Shown in pieces: positions 1 to 9,446 of a DNA stretch of 64,000 nucleotides. Source of the DNA: an uncultured Anaerolineae bacterium (GTDB lineage Bacteria > Chloroflexota > Anaerolineae > CG2-30-64-16); contig CAKZKT010000055.1 in NCBI GenBank assembly GCA_937124585.1, positions 53,758-117,757 on the forward strand. Direction: 5' to 3'. The notes under the pieces were generated by a model. It was not told where the DNA came from. It did not search any database and saw only the letters and a program-made list of their open reading frames with translations. A program made the translations under genes and the position numbers. Every line of letters begins with the position of its first letter. Within the stretch, counting starts at the first letter, position 1.

Positions 1-50
1 GTCTTGCCGACGCCGCCCTTTTGGTTGGCAATAGCGATGATCTGGCCCAT
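1..50 (-). CDS. ParA family ATPase, N-terminal fragment (continues beyond window)
   Basis: Reverse complement of 1-50 encodes MGQIIAIANQKGGVGKT, the deviant Walker A motif of ParA/Soj/MinD ATPases. Confidence 0.85.
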   Translation of the reverse strand, partial: MGQIIAIANQKGGVGK

Positions 51-196
51 GTCGTTCCGTCCATTTGCAATGCGACAACAAGCCGTTCAGCGTGACCAGA
101 TTATAGCATATGTTGTCCAGAAATGCATCTGACGTGATACCCAGACGTGCCAGGCACGTGATCCCCAATGTGATACCTCGTCGCGTTTTAGCGTGT

Positions 197-814
197 TCAC
201 GCCGGCCCGGCGCCTGGCCCGGCTGGTTTAGGGGAAGGTTGCACGCCTGTCCAGCGATAGTAGAGTTCGTTGTCGAGACCGATGCGCGCCAGCATGCGGC
301 CCACTGTGCCGCGCACGATGTCGTCGAGCGTTTGCGGTCGGCTGTAGAACGCGGGCACAGGTGGGAAAATCACGCAGCCGATCTGCGCGGCCTGCAGCAT
401 GAGCTGCAAATGGCCGACATGGAGGGGGGTTTCCCGCACCATCAGCAGCACCGGCCGTCCCTCTTTGAGCTGCACATCGGCCGCGCGTGACAGGAGATCA
501 TCGGTGTAGGAATGGGCGATGGCAGACAGAGTCTTGATGCTGCACGGCGCGACGATCATCCCGGCGGTGATGCAGGAGCCGCTGGCGATCGCGGCGGCGA
601 TGTCGTTGGGCCGATACACGACATCGGCCAGCGCCTCCACTTCGCGCGGCGTCCAGTCGGTCTCCTGGGCAATCGTGATGCGTGCCGCGGGCGTCAGCAC
701 CAGGTGCGTCTCCACTTCGCCCACGGCGCGCAGCGCCTGCAGCAGACGAATGCCGTAGACCTGGCCGGACGCGCCCGTCATGCCTACAATCAGCCGTTTC
801 ATTTGATCCCCCAA
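197..814 (-). CDS. ubiX: UbiX/Pad1-family flavin prenyltransferase
   Basis: MKRLIVGMTGASGQVYGIRLLQAL start; APCSIKTLSAIAHSYTDDLLSRAADVQLKEGRPVLLMVRETPLH motif typical of UbiX. Confidence 0.93.
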   Translation of the reverse strand: MGDQMKRLIVGMTGASGQVYGIRLLQALRAVGEVETHLVLTPAARITIAQETDWTPREVEALADVVYRPNDIAAAIASGSCITAGMIVAPCSIKTLSAIAHSYTDDLLSRAADVQLKEGRPVLLMVRETPLHVGHLQLMLQAAQIGCVIFPPVPAFYSRPQTLDDIVRGTVGRMLARIGLDNELYYRWTGVQPSPKPAGPGAGPA

Positions 815-1545
815 TGGATGGCGATTGTGCCGAACATCGCCAGCCGATAGCGCACCTCGCGCAGGCCGGCCGCCGTCATGATGCGCGCCAGCGCATCCGG
901 CGGCGGGAAGACGTCCACCGACTCCGGCAGGTAACGATAGGCCTCGCGCTGACCACTGAGCAGGCCCCCGATCAGTGGGACGACGTGGAAGAAGTAGCCG
1001 CGGAACAGCCGGCCAAAGATCGGCGTGCGCGGCATGGTGAGCTCCAGGCAGACGACCCGACCGCCCGGAGCGACGACGCGCACCTGTTCGCGGAACGCCG
1101 CGGCAATGTCCACGACGTTGCGCATCATGAAGCCGGAGCAGACGGCGTCGAAGATGTTGTCGGGGAACGGCAATGCCAGCGCATCGCCCTCGGCGAACGG
1201 GACAGACAGCCCTGGATGCTTTTCACGGCCGATGAGCATCATCTGGCGGGTGAGGTCGAGGCCCACAGGCTGCGTCGTCGGGTCGAGCCGCAATGCTTCG
1301 TAGGCGATATCGCCGGTGCCGGTGGCCACGTCGAGGAGGCGGCCGCCGTGCGGCAGCGCGCACAGTTGCACGACTGCACGCCGCCAGGCCACATCGCGGC
1401 CCAGGGTCATCAGGCGATTCATCAGGTCGTAGCGATGGGCAATCGCCGCAAACATGCGCCGCACGTAGGCGCGTTTTTCCGGGGGCGGCGGCAGGACGCT
1501 GTAGGAAGTCACCACGGAATCTCGTCTCCTCGTGTTATCTGTCAC
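799..1545 (-). CDS. ubiE: UbiE/MenG-type quinone C-methyltransferase
   Basis: VRRMFAAIAHRYDLMNRLMTLGRDVAWRR and LLDVATGTGDIAYEA (SAM motif I), typical UbiE. Confidence 0.93.
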   Translation of the reverse strand: MTDNTRRRDSVVTSYSVLPPPPEKRAYVRRMFAAIAHRYDLMNRLMTLGRDVAWRRAVVQLCALPHGGRLLDVATGTGDIAYEALRLDPTTQPVGLDLTRQMMLIGREKHPGLSVPFAEGDALALPFPDNIFDAVCSGFMMRNVVDIAAAFREQVRVVAPGGRVVCLELTMPRTPIFGRLFRGYFFHVVPLIGGLLSGQREAYRYLPESVDVFPPPDALARIMTAAGLREVRYRLAMFGTIAIHWGIK

Positions 1546-2281
1546 GCGCGAACATCCACGGTGCCAGGCGCCGTTCCAGACGATCTACGACAAAGTAAAG
1601 CAGCAGACCGAGCGCGCTCATGGCGATCACGCCCACGTACATCTCTTCGTAGGCCAGGCGTCCCCAGCTTTCCACGATGATGTAGTAGCCCAATCCCGAA
1701 GTGGTCGCGAAGGATTCGGCGAAAAATAGAACGGCCACCGCCGTGCCGATGCTGACGCGCAGCGCGGTCAGGGCGGCGGGCACCGTAGCCGGCAGGTAGA
1801 CGAAGCGGAAGAGGGCGCGTCGGCCGGCGCCCAATGAGCGCACGGAATAGATCAGCTCGGGCCGCAGCGCGCTGGCCTGGTCGCGCACGACGACCAGGAT
1901 GGGGAAGAAGAGGATCAGAAAGATGATGAAAACCTTCGATGTGTCGCCGATGCCCAAAAAGAGCAGGATGATGGGCAGGAAAACGATCTTGGGAATCGGG
2001 TAAAGGATATAGATCAGCGGCGCAAACAATCGGTTGAGGCGCTGGCTCTGGCCCAGGACCAGGCCGGCCGGCACGGCGAGCGCCGTGGCGATCACAATGC
2101 TGGCGATCACCCGCCAGGCGCTGACGAGGAAATGCCATCCCAGACCGCGCAACAGCTCGCGGCCGAAGACCTGGGCCACGGCCAGCGGACCGGGCAGCAC
2201 CGCAATGCGCAGAAGCCAGGCCAGCAGTTGCCACACGATTAATAGGTTGATGGTTGCCAACAACAGTTCACGCCGACGCAT
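1535..2281 (-). CDS. ABC transporter permease, SsuC/TauC-like
   Basis: Multi-TM protein with the inner-membrane permease motif region (SLGAGRRALFRFVYLPATVPAALTALRVSIGTA). Confidence 0.9.
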   Translation of the reverse strand: MRRRELLLATINLLIVWQLLAWLLRIAVLPGPLAVAQVFGRELLRGLGWHFLVSAWRVIASIVIATALAVPAGLVLGQSQRLNRLFAPLIYILYPIPKIVFLPIILLFLGIGDTSKVFIIFLILFFPILVVVRDQASALRPELIYSVRSLGAGRRALFRFVYLPATVPAALTALRVSIGTAVAVLFFAESFATTSGLGYYIIVESWGRLAYEEMYVGVIAMSALGLLLYFVVDRLERRLAPWMFARDR

Positions 2282-2405
2282 AGCGACCTCATGGAGCTAC
2301 TGACGCAGTAGCTATGTTTCACACAATCCGGCCGACATAGACGAACTGAAGATAGTCATGCTATGCTCCGTTTAACGGCTTACGCACACCAAAAAATGAC
2401 CGCGG

Positions 2406-3203
2406 TCATTTTTTGGGTTCGCCGGACTCTTCGGCCAGCAAGGTGCGCAACTCGGTGCATTTCTCCTGATAGGCAAGCTGACGGCGAAAATCGAGCGCGC
2501 CGGCGCCCGGATTCTCGACGACACGGGCCACGGTGTTCGGCGCGCGGCCCAGGAGCAGGATGCGCCGGCCCAGATAGACCGCCTCCTCGATGTTGTGGGT
2601 CACGATGACGGTGGTGACGCCGGTTTCCTGACGCAGCTCCAGGGTCAGGCGCTGCAGGTCTTCGCGCGTGAGGGCGTCGAGGGATGAGAATGGTTCATCC
2701 ATGAGGAGGAGATTGGGCTGCTGAAGCAGGCTGCGGGCAATGGCCACGCGCTGGCGCTGGCCGCCGCTGATCTGGCCGGGATATTTGTCGCGCTGATCGG
2801 CGATGCCCAGGCGGGCCAGCCAGCGGTCCACCTGGGCCGGCGCGATATCGGGCCGCGGATAGGGGCGCGGGGCATCCGGAGGCGTGTGTTTGCGCCGATA
2901 AAACTGGCCGATGCGCATCACCAGGGCCACGTTTTCCCACACCGTGGCCCAGGGCAGCAGGCCGAAGTCCTGGAGCACTAGGCCGGTGCTGGCGCGTGGC
3001 CGCGGCACCGGCCGGCCATCTACCAGGATCTGGCCGGCGTTCGGCTGGCGTAGCCCGGCAACCAGATAGAGCAGTGTGCTCTTGCCGCAACCAGACGGCC
3101 CGATCACTGCCCAGGCTTCGCCGGCCTCGACCTGCCAGTCAAAATCCTGAAAGAGCGGTGCCTGATTGGGGTAGGCAAACGTGACCTGCGAGAAACGAAT
3201 CAT
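2406..3203 (-). CDS. ABC transporter ATP-binding protein, SsuB/TauB-like
   Basis: Walker A GPSGCGKST, signature ISGGQRQRVAIARSL, Walker B LLLMDEP. Confidence 0.95.
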   Translation of the reverse strand: MIRFSQVTFAYPNQAPLFQDFDWQVEAGEAWAVIGPSGCGKSTLLYLVAGLRQPNAGQILVDGRPVPRPRASTGLVLQDFGLLPWATVWENVALVMRIGQFYRRKHTPPDAPRPYPRPDIAPAQVDRWLARLGIADQRDKYPGQISGGQRQRVAIARSLLQQPNLLLMDEPFSSLDALTREDLQRLTLELRQETGVTTVIVTHNIEEAVYLGRRILLLGRAPNTVARVVENPGAGALDFRRQLAYQEKCTELRTLLAEESGEPKK

Positions 3204-3254
3204 GATGCAGCCGTGCGTCCAGCCGATCGCCGCCAGGCGTTGTCAGGTGCTCGT

Positions 3255-4217
3255 CTATTTCGGCAGGAAGGAGCGATCCACCATCTCCTCATACGGTATG
3301 TCGCGGCTGATCAGGCCTTTGGTGCGCATCCAGGCCAGGGCATCCGCCACCTCCGCCTCGGTGGGGAGGCCGCGGCCGGGGAAGGGCGGCATCTTGTAGC
3401 TGTTCTCGATGCTCTTCGGCACGCGCCCCTGCTCGATCAGGAGGCCCTGATATTTTTCGGGATGGGCGTTGATCTCCTCGACAGCACGCTCCCAGGCGAT
3501 CAGGAACTTGCGCACGGTGTTCGGCTTGTTTTTGAGCGCCTCGTTTCGAAAGGCCAGCACCGATTGCGAGAGCTCTGGTCGTTTCGTGTCGTCTATCACC
3601 AGCTTCGCGCCGCCTGCGATGGCGCCCTGCGCCAGCGGATCGGGGAGGGTGGCGAACTTCAGGTTGCCGTTCATCAGCTGCTCGAAGCGCACCGTGATGG
3701 CATTGACCTCTTCGGCCTTGACCTCTTCCGGCTTGAGGCCGGCCCCCTCCAGCAGACGCGAGGTGATATACTCGATGATGGTGTTCTGGCTCATGCCGAT
3801 CGGAACGCCCTTGACATCGGCCGGGCCGCTGACGGTGCTGTTGGGCGCAGCCAGGAGGCGGAAGAGCGGCGCGTCCGGGAAGGGCCGCCGCGCAGTGTAG
3901 ACGGCTTTCACCTGCGTGGTCTGCTTGTTGAAGATGCCAAGCACGATCAGGTCGGTCAGCATTCCGTCCACCTGGCCCGCCTGCACCACCGCGTTCTGCT
4001 CCTGGGGGCTTTTGACCGGCACCACTTCGACTTCGATGCCGACTTCTTTGAAGTAGCCGTTCTGCTGCGCGACGAAGACCGGGATGGTATCCAGCACCGG
4101 GATCAAGGAAAGCTTCAGTTTCGTGTCCCCCGCAGGCGCCGGCACGCACCCGCTCACAGAGACCACAAGCACCATGAGGCACAAGATTACGGACCACACC
4201 CAGAATCGAACCTTCAT
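3255..4217 (-). CDS. ABC transporter substrate-binding lipoprotein, SsuA/NMT1-like
   Basis: Lipobox-like LVVSVSGC; LSLIPVLDTIPVFVAQQNGYFKEVGIEVEVV typical of SsuA/ThiY family. Confidence 0.9.
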   Translation of the reverse strand: MKVRFWVWSVILCLMVLVVSVSGCVPAPAGDTKLKLSLIPVLDTIPVFVAQQNGYFKEVGIEVEVVPVKSPQEQNAVVQAGQVDGMLTDLIVLGIFNKQTTQVKAVYTARRPFPDAPLFRLLAAPNSTVSGPADVKGVPIGMSQNTIIEYITSRLLEGAGLKPEEVKAEEVNAITVRFEQLMNGNLKFATLPDPLAQGAIAGGAKLVIDDTKRPELSQSVLAFRNEALKNKPNTVRKFLIAWERAVEEINAHPEKYQGLLIEQGRVPKSIENSYKMPPFPGRGLPTEAEVADALAWMRTKGLISRDIPYEEMVDRSFLPK

Positions 4218-4219
4218 TT

Positions 4220-4615
4220 CTATTTCCTGTTGCGAGTTTTGGGCGACGCGGCAGACTTGCTGCCCGTGCCTGCCGGCTTATCCGACGGCAATTCGCCGGG
4301 CGTCGGCCGGCTGCGACGCCACGGGACGATGGGCGGTTCTTCCGCTTGTTCTTCTTCCTCCTCTTCCTCTTCCTCCTCCCATGTGTCCACCCAGTGCGGT
4401 TCAGGAGCCGGTATCAACGACAGCCTGACGATCAGGAACGCCAAACCGCTCGCGATGGCGAGGGCGATCAGAGAGCCCTGCCACTGGGTCAGGTCGAACC
4501 AGCGATGCAACAGCAGGCCGATCAGGGCGATGCCCAGCGCACCGATGACTGTGCCGGCCAGAGCGATCACCATGAAGATGACCGCGATGATCAGGGTGAC
4601 GATCAAATTGCGCAT
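4220..4615 (-). CDS. Small membrane protein with acidic poly-Glu linker, function unknown
   Basis: ORF with likely start MRNLIVTLIIAVIFMVIALAG, two predicted TM segments, then TWEEEEEEEEEEQAEE; stop is 2 nt before the SBP ATG. Confidence 0.7.
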   Translation of the reverse strand: MRNLIVTLIIAVIFMVIALAGTVIGALGIALIGLLLHRWFDLTQWQGSLIALAIASGLAFLIVRLSLIPAPEPHWVDTWEEEEEEEEEEQAEEPPIVPWRRSRPTPGELPSDKPAGTGSKSAASPKTRNRK

Positions 4616-4686
4616 GATCTGCGATCCTTTCCGCTGCATTTGGCCAAGCGGATGCTGGACGCCATTATACCATATCGGCGGCGATA

Positions 4687-5244
4687 TCACATGAGATGCG
4701 ACAGCAGCACGCGCAAGCCGATCAGGATCAAGATGCCGCCGCCGACGACCTCCATGCGTTTGCCGAAGCGCTGGCCCAGCCGATGGCCGATTTTGAGGCC
4801 GATCAGCGCCAGGCCGCCGGCCACTGCCCCGATCACCAGCACCGGCAACACGATGTGCACGCGCAGCATGGCCAGCGTCAGGCCGATGGCGAAGGCATCA
4901 ATGCTGGTGGCGATGGAAAGGAGGACCAGCGTGGCGCCGCGCGAGGGGTCTTTGCTGTGGCTTTCGCCTTCGACATCCAGGCCGGAGCGGATCATGCGGA
5001 TGCCGACAAAAGCAAGCAGGCCAAACGCGACCCAATGATCTATGGCCGCCACCAGGCTGGCGATCTGCGTGCCGACCAGCCAGCCCAGCACCGGCATGAT
5101 GGCCTGAAAGAGGCCGAAGTGGAACGACAGCCGAAAAAGCGGCCGCCGACCGTGGACATACGGGGTCGTGCCGATGCCCAGCGAGACCGCGAAGCAGTCC
5201 ATGGCCAGGCCGACGGCCATCAACAGGATCTCAAGAATGGTCAC
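4687..5244 (-). CDS. mntP: MntP-type manganese efflux pump
   Basis: LLMAVGLAMDCFAVSLGIG and ATSIDAFAIGLTLAML; likely GTG start at 5244. Confidence 0.9.
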   Translation of the reverse strand: MTILEILLMAVGLAMDCFAVSLGIGTTPYVHGRRPLFRLSFHFGLFQAIMPVLGWLVGTQIASLVAAIDHWVAFGLLAFVGIRMIRSGLDVEGESHSKDPSRGATLVLLSIATSIDAFAIGLTLAMLRVHIVLPVLVIGAVAGGLALIGLKIGHRLGQRFGKRMEVVGGGILILIGLRVLLSHLM

Positions 5245-6808
5245 ACGCGTCCACTTGTTTCGGGGTCCGGACAAAGGTGAGCCGCGAGCCGAGCATCATC
5301 TTCGTCTGGGCATGGAGAACGGGCAATCCGATCATCACGAACGAGGCCACCGGCATTGCGGCCCAGCCTAACACTTCCAGGAAAAGGGTGGAAAGCTGCC
5401 AATGCCGGATGCTCGAGGAGGCGCGCACACGCTCGGCAATCCACGTGCCCCACAGGCCGAGTGCGCCGAGCACGTTGGCGGCCTGCAACAGAAGCGGGTA
5501 GGGGAACCCGCCAGGCAGCGTGATCACCGGATTGCCGTCCAGGAGGATGGAAAGGATCGTGCCGATCAAAACCATGCCGCCGCCGACGCTGAAGATCAGG
5601 TGATCGTGCAGGCTCTTGACGAGCGGCACGAGCTTGCGCATCCAGGGCATTCCCTGAGCACGCCCCCATTGCTGGAGGATATAACTGGCGTCCTGACAAC
5701 CCCAGCCGTGGCGCAGCTTTTGCTTGTAGAAATACACCAGGGTCTGCCAGTAGGTGGCGCCGACGATGGTATCTCCCTTGTTCGGCAGGTAGACCGGCAC
5801 CAGGCGCACCTGGCCCAACGTGGCAAAATAGCAGCGCAGGAACATGTGCGTATCATCGGCGATGACGGCCGGGTCCCAGTAGCCGACCTGCTCGGCCAGC
5901 TTGAAGCTCAGCGTGAAGGTGCTGAGGGGCAATGGGAAAGATGCCGCGTTGCTCTGCTCCGACAGATGCACGGCATTCGTCAGGAACGTGAACAGGCGGA
6001 TGATGGTGGGAGCCCGCCAGATGTTGTTGTCGAGCAGGAGCGGTGCCTGCCAGAAGCGCCGATAGCGCTCCGGATCGGCGGCAAACAGCCGCGAGATGGC
6101 GTCGAAGTAATCCGGATGGAAGACCGAATCGGCGTCTGACGAGGTGAGCGTCAGGCGATCCATGGCCATATGCCGACGCTCCACCAGCTCGCGGCGCACC
6201 TCCTCGGCGGCCCAGCGCAGGTTCGAGCCTTTGCCTCGGATTTCGCCCGGCAGGCCGGCAGGATGAAACGTTGCCAGCAGGTCGGCGAAGCGGCCGGCAA
6301 AGCGCGCCTGCAGCGCGGCAGCCTTGGCCCGGCAGCCCGGCTCAGCTTCCTCCATGGCCAGGACAACGATCAGGCGCTGCTGCGCCTGATGCTGAATGGC
6401 GAGCGCCTCTAGCGTGCGCGCTAGCACCTCCTCAGGCTCCTGGTAGTTGGCGATCAGCACCACGTGACGCACATCGTCGGCCGACAGATTGCCGACGGCC
6501 GCCAATGCCTTGTCGGGCCGGTTGGTCGCCCATTGCCGACAATGGACGGCGCCGACGATGTAAAATCCCAGCACGATCAGGAAGCGCAGCAGGAGGAAAA
6601 GCGCCACCACGGTGGCCGCAGTCAGCACGGCTCGCGGCAGAACCCAGGCGCCGATCAGACTCAGGCCCAGGATGGTCCATGCCAGCAGGCCGGGCACTTT
6701 ATAACTGAAGTCGTGCGGATTCTCGACGATATCGAGGTCGTGATGCGCGGCAGGTTGGGTGACCGTCGAAGCGGCCCAGGACGCAACGGCCTTCATAGGC
6801 ATGCCCAT
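5231..6808 (-). CDS. Glycosyltransferase family 2-like membrane protein
   Basis: N-terminal TM, HVVLIANYQEPEEVLARTLEAL, TSSDADSVFHPDYF (DxD), C-terminal TM segments. Confidence 0.75.
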   Translation of the reverse strand: MGMPMKAVASWAASTVTQPAAHHDLDIVENPHDFSYKVPGLLAWTILGLSLIGAWVLPRAVLTAATVVALFLLLRFLIVLGFYIVGAVHCRQWATNRPDKALAAVGNLSADDVRHVVLIANYQEPEEVLARTLEALAIQHQAQQRLIVVLAMEEAEPGCRAKAAALQARFAGRFADLLATFHPAGLPGEIRGKGSNLRWAAEEVRRELVERRHMAMDRLTLTSSDADSVFHPDYFDAISRLFAADPERYRRFWQAPLLLDNNIWRAPTIIRLFTFLTNAVHLSEQSNAASFPLPLSTFTLSFKLAEQVGYWDPAVIADDTHMFLRCYFATLGQVRLVPVYLPNKGDTIVGATYWQTLVYFYKQKLRHGWGCQDASYILQQWGRAQGMPWMRKLVPLVKSLHDHLIFSVGGGMVLIGTILSILLDGNPVITLPGGFPYPLLLQAANVLGALGLWGTWIAERVRASSSIRHWQLSTLFLEVLGWAAMPVASFVMIGLPVLHAQTKMMLGSRLTFVRTPKQVDACDHS

Positions 6809-6904
6809 ACTTCCTGTCGCTCGACGGACATACAGAGAGCTATGCCCAAGCACACAAGTGTCTCTGTCACGGGATTCACTCTTCGTACTGGAATTGCGTT
6901 GCGC

Positions 6905-8011
6905 CTAGCTCTTCTCGTAGGGCTGCCCATCGGCAGCCGGCGCAACCGCCCTGCCGACGACGCCGGTCAGGACGATGATCGTGAGCAGATAGGGCAGCAT
7001 CTGCGGGATCTGAGACGGGATGTCGGGACGGAAGATGCTGACCGTAGCGGTCACGCTATTGCCCAGGCCGAACAACAACGCGCCGAGCAGGGCGCCGAAC
7101 GGGTTCCACTTGCCGAAGATCATGGCTGCCAGCCCGATGAAGCCGAGCCCGTTAGTCATCAGGGGGCTGAAGACGTCCACCGCTTCCAGGGTGAACCAGG
7201 CGCCGCCCAGGCCGGCCACAACGCCGCCCAGCAGCGTGTTGATATAGCGCGTGCGCAGGACATCAATGCCGAGCGTATCAGCCGCGCGTGGATGCTCGCC
7301 GACCGCACGCACGCGCAGGCCCCATTGCGTGTAAAAGAGCATCCAGTAGATGCCCACGGCCAGCGCCAACATCAGATAGGTCAGCGGCTTCTGGTGAAAC
7401 AGGATCGGGCCGAGCACGGGAATCTCTGCCAGCAGCGGGATGGGCACCAACGGGAATGTACCGGGCCCGGCCGGCAGATTCTCCGCCAGAAACGCCCGAT
7501 ACATATAGCCGGTAATCCCGATCGCCAGGATGTTAATCACCGTGCCGCTGATGATCTGATCCGATTTGAAGCGAATCGAAAAGACGGCATGCAGCCCGGC
7601 CAACAGGAGCGCCGAGGCAACGGCCATTACCAGCGCCAGCCAGCGGCTCACATTGCCGGCAGCCACCGGCCCCAGCGCATCCTGCAGCAGCTGGAACCCG
7701 AAAAGATTGACGCTGTAGGCCGCCATTGCCGCCATCAGCATTTTGCCTTCGATGCCGATATCCACCACGCCTGCCCGCTCGCACAGCACGCCGCAGAACG
7801 CAGCAAAGGCGATTGGCGTAGCCACGCGCAGGGTTTGGGCCAACGCATCCACCACGCATTTGCCGTCGCACTGGCCGCCGATCACGAGATTGAGCAGCGC
7901 CCAGGCTGCCACCAGGCCGAAGGCGGTCAACAGAATCGTGGTGAGCGATCGCCGCAGCCGGACCCACGCCAGCTGCAAGGCATCGGACAGCGCAGATGTA
8001 CGCTTCACCAT
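6905..8011 (-). CDS. BMP/nucleoside ABC transporter permease (YufQ/NupQ-like)
   Basis: CGVLCERAGVVDIGIEGKMLMAAMAAY motif and RAVGEHPRAADTLGID. Confidence 0.93.
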   Translation of the reverse strand: MVKRTSALSDALQLAWVRLRRSLTTILLTAFGLVAAWALLNLVIGGQCDGKCVVDALAQTLRVATPIAFAAFCGVLCERAGVVDIGIEGKMLMAAMAAYSVNLFGFQLLQDALGPVAAGNVSRWLALVMAVASALLLAGLHAVFSIRFKSDQIISGTVINILAIGITGYMYRAFLAENLPAGPGTFPLVPIPLLAEIPVLGPILFHQKPLTYLMLALAVGIYWMLFYTQWGLRVRAVGEHPRAADTLGIDVLRTRYINTLLGGVVAGLGGAWFTLEAVDVFSPLMTNGLGFIGLAAMIFGKWNPFGALLGALLFGLGNSVTATVSIFRPDIPSQIPQMLPYLLTIIVLTGVVGRAVAPAADGQPYEKS

Positions 8012-8012
8012 C

Positions 8013-9446
8013 TCAACCTCCCCACCCGCGCGTCAGCGGTGCTTCGGCGGCTCGTGGCGCGGCCTTGATCCGGTACATCCAGCGCACAACCGCCGGCGCG
8101 GCCACGAAGAGCAGCACCAACGCCTGAATCAGCGAGATGATATACTTCGACACGCCGGAGTTGAGCTCCATGAGGTCAGCGCCGTTGCGCATGGCGCCGA
8201 ACAGAAACGCGGATGCCAGAATGCCGAAGGGATTGTTGCGGCCCAGCAGTGCGATGGCGATGCTGTCGAAGCCGTAGCCGCTGGAGAAAAAGAGAGGCAG
8301 GCAGCGGCAGATGGAGACGCCGATGACCTCAACCGTGCCGGCCAGCCCAGCCAGCGCGCCGGAAAGGGCCATGCCGAGCACGATGTTGCGGGTAATGCTC
8401 ACGCCGGCATAACGGGCCGCGTTGGGATTGGCGCCCACCGTGCGCAGCTCGAAGCCGATCGTCGTCTTCCAGAGCAGCCACCACACGCCCACCGCAGCCA
8501 AAATCGCCAGCAACAGCCCTAGGTGCAGCCGATCATACTCGTCGGTGAAAGGCCACCAGAGACGCGTGAGGGGCGGCAGCGCAACGAAGGAGACGAGCGC
8601 CACACCGAGGCCCACGACGAGCGCAAGGTGACGGGAGGCGTGATGTGTGATGCGTGCAATGAGGCCGGCAAAAGGCGACACAGGTACGCCGATGCCTGTG
8701 TGTGCCGATGCGCCGTCTGGCGCATGTTGTCCGCCGGCGCCGGCCGCGCGGGCGATCAACCACGCGCCGAAGCCCAGCGCCAGGCTCAGGGTCAGCGCGT
8801 TCAAGGGGGCGGTCAGGCGGTTGGGGATGTCCCACAGCGCCCACAACTCGGCCGCCGGAGAGATGCGCGGCGTCTGGATCGTGCTGCCGCTCGGTGCCCG
8901 CAAGGGGCCGCTGATGATGAACTCGGTCAGGCGAAAGGCGATGTAGTTCATCATCATCGTGCTGATGACCTCGTGCGCGCCGGTCTTTGCTTTGAGATAG
9001 CCGGGGATGCCGGCCCAGATGGCGCCGCCGGCTGCGCCCGCCAGCAGCACCACCGGCAGATGTACGAGGGCGGGTACGCCCTGAATGGCCTGGCCGGCCC
9101 AGGCGGCTGCGAGCGCGCCCATGTAGAATTGCCCCTCAACACCGATATTGAACAGGCCGGTCTTGAAGCCCAGCGCCAGGCCCAGGCTGAGGAGGACGTA
9201 AGGAATGGCCGCCACCAAAGACTCCGAGAAGCCGCGTTGCTTGATGAACGCGCCGCGCAGGAGTCCCCAGTAGGCTTCGCCGACGGTCTCCAGCCGGCCG
9301 CTGGTGATGAGGATGACGACCGCGCCCAGCACAAACGCCGTTAACAACGCCAGCGCAGGCATGCTCAACAGGTCTACGACGCGTTGGAGCAGCGGGAACC
9401 AGCCCCGACCGGCGACTGCGCCTTTTGGCGATGCGGAATCAGTCAT
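8013..9446 (-). CDS. BMP/nucleoside ABC transporter permease (YufP/NupP-like), with central insertion
   Basis: [53 protein letters not shown]. Confidence 0.93.
   Translation of the reverse strand: MTDSASPKGAVAGRGWFPLLQRVVDLLSMPALALLTAFVLGAVVILITSGRLETVGEAYWGLLRGAFIKQRGFSESLVAAIPYVLLSLGLALGFKTGLFNIGVEGQFYMGALAAAWAGQAIQGVPALVHLPVVLLAGAAGGAIWAGIPGYLKAKTGAHEVISTMMMNYIAFRLTEFIISGPLRAPSGSTIQTPRISPAAELWALWDIPNRLTAPLNALTLSLALGFGAWLIARAAGAGGQHAPDGASAHTGIGVPVSPFAGLIARITHHASRHLALVVGLGVALVSFVALPPLTRLWWPFTDEYDRLHLGLLLAILAAVGVWWLLWKTTIGFELRTVGANPNAARYAGVSITRNIVLGMALSGALAGLAGTVEVIGVSICRCLPLFFSSGYGFDSIAIALLGRNNPFGILASAFLFGAMRNGADLMELNSGVSKYIISLIQALVLLFVAAPAVVRWMYRIKAAPRAAEAPLTRGWGG

Noticed and set aside
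144-158. acgtgccaggcacgt as a parS site
   Set aside because: Does not match the parS consensus TGTTTCACGTGAAACA
4343-4382. Pyrimidine-rich tcttcctcctcttcctcttcctcc tract as a regulatory element
   Set aside because: Encodes the in-frame poly-Glu segment of the 4220-4615 protein; best explained as coding low complexity
4687-5244. yybP-ykoY manganese riboswitch upstream of mntP
   Set aside because: mntP start overlaps the upstream glycosyltransferase ORF, leaving no room for a leader
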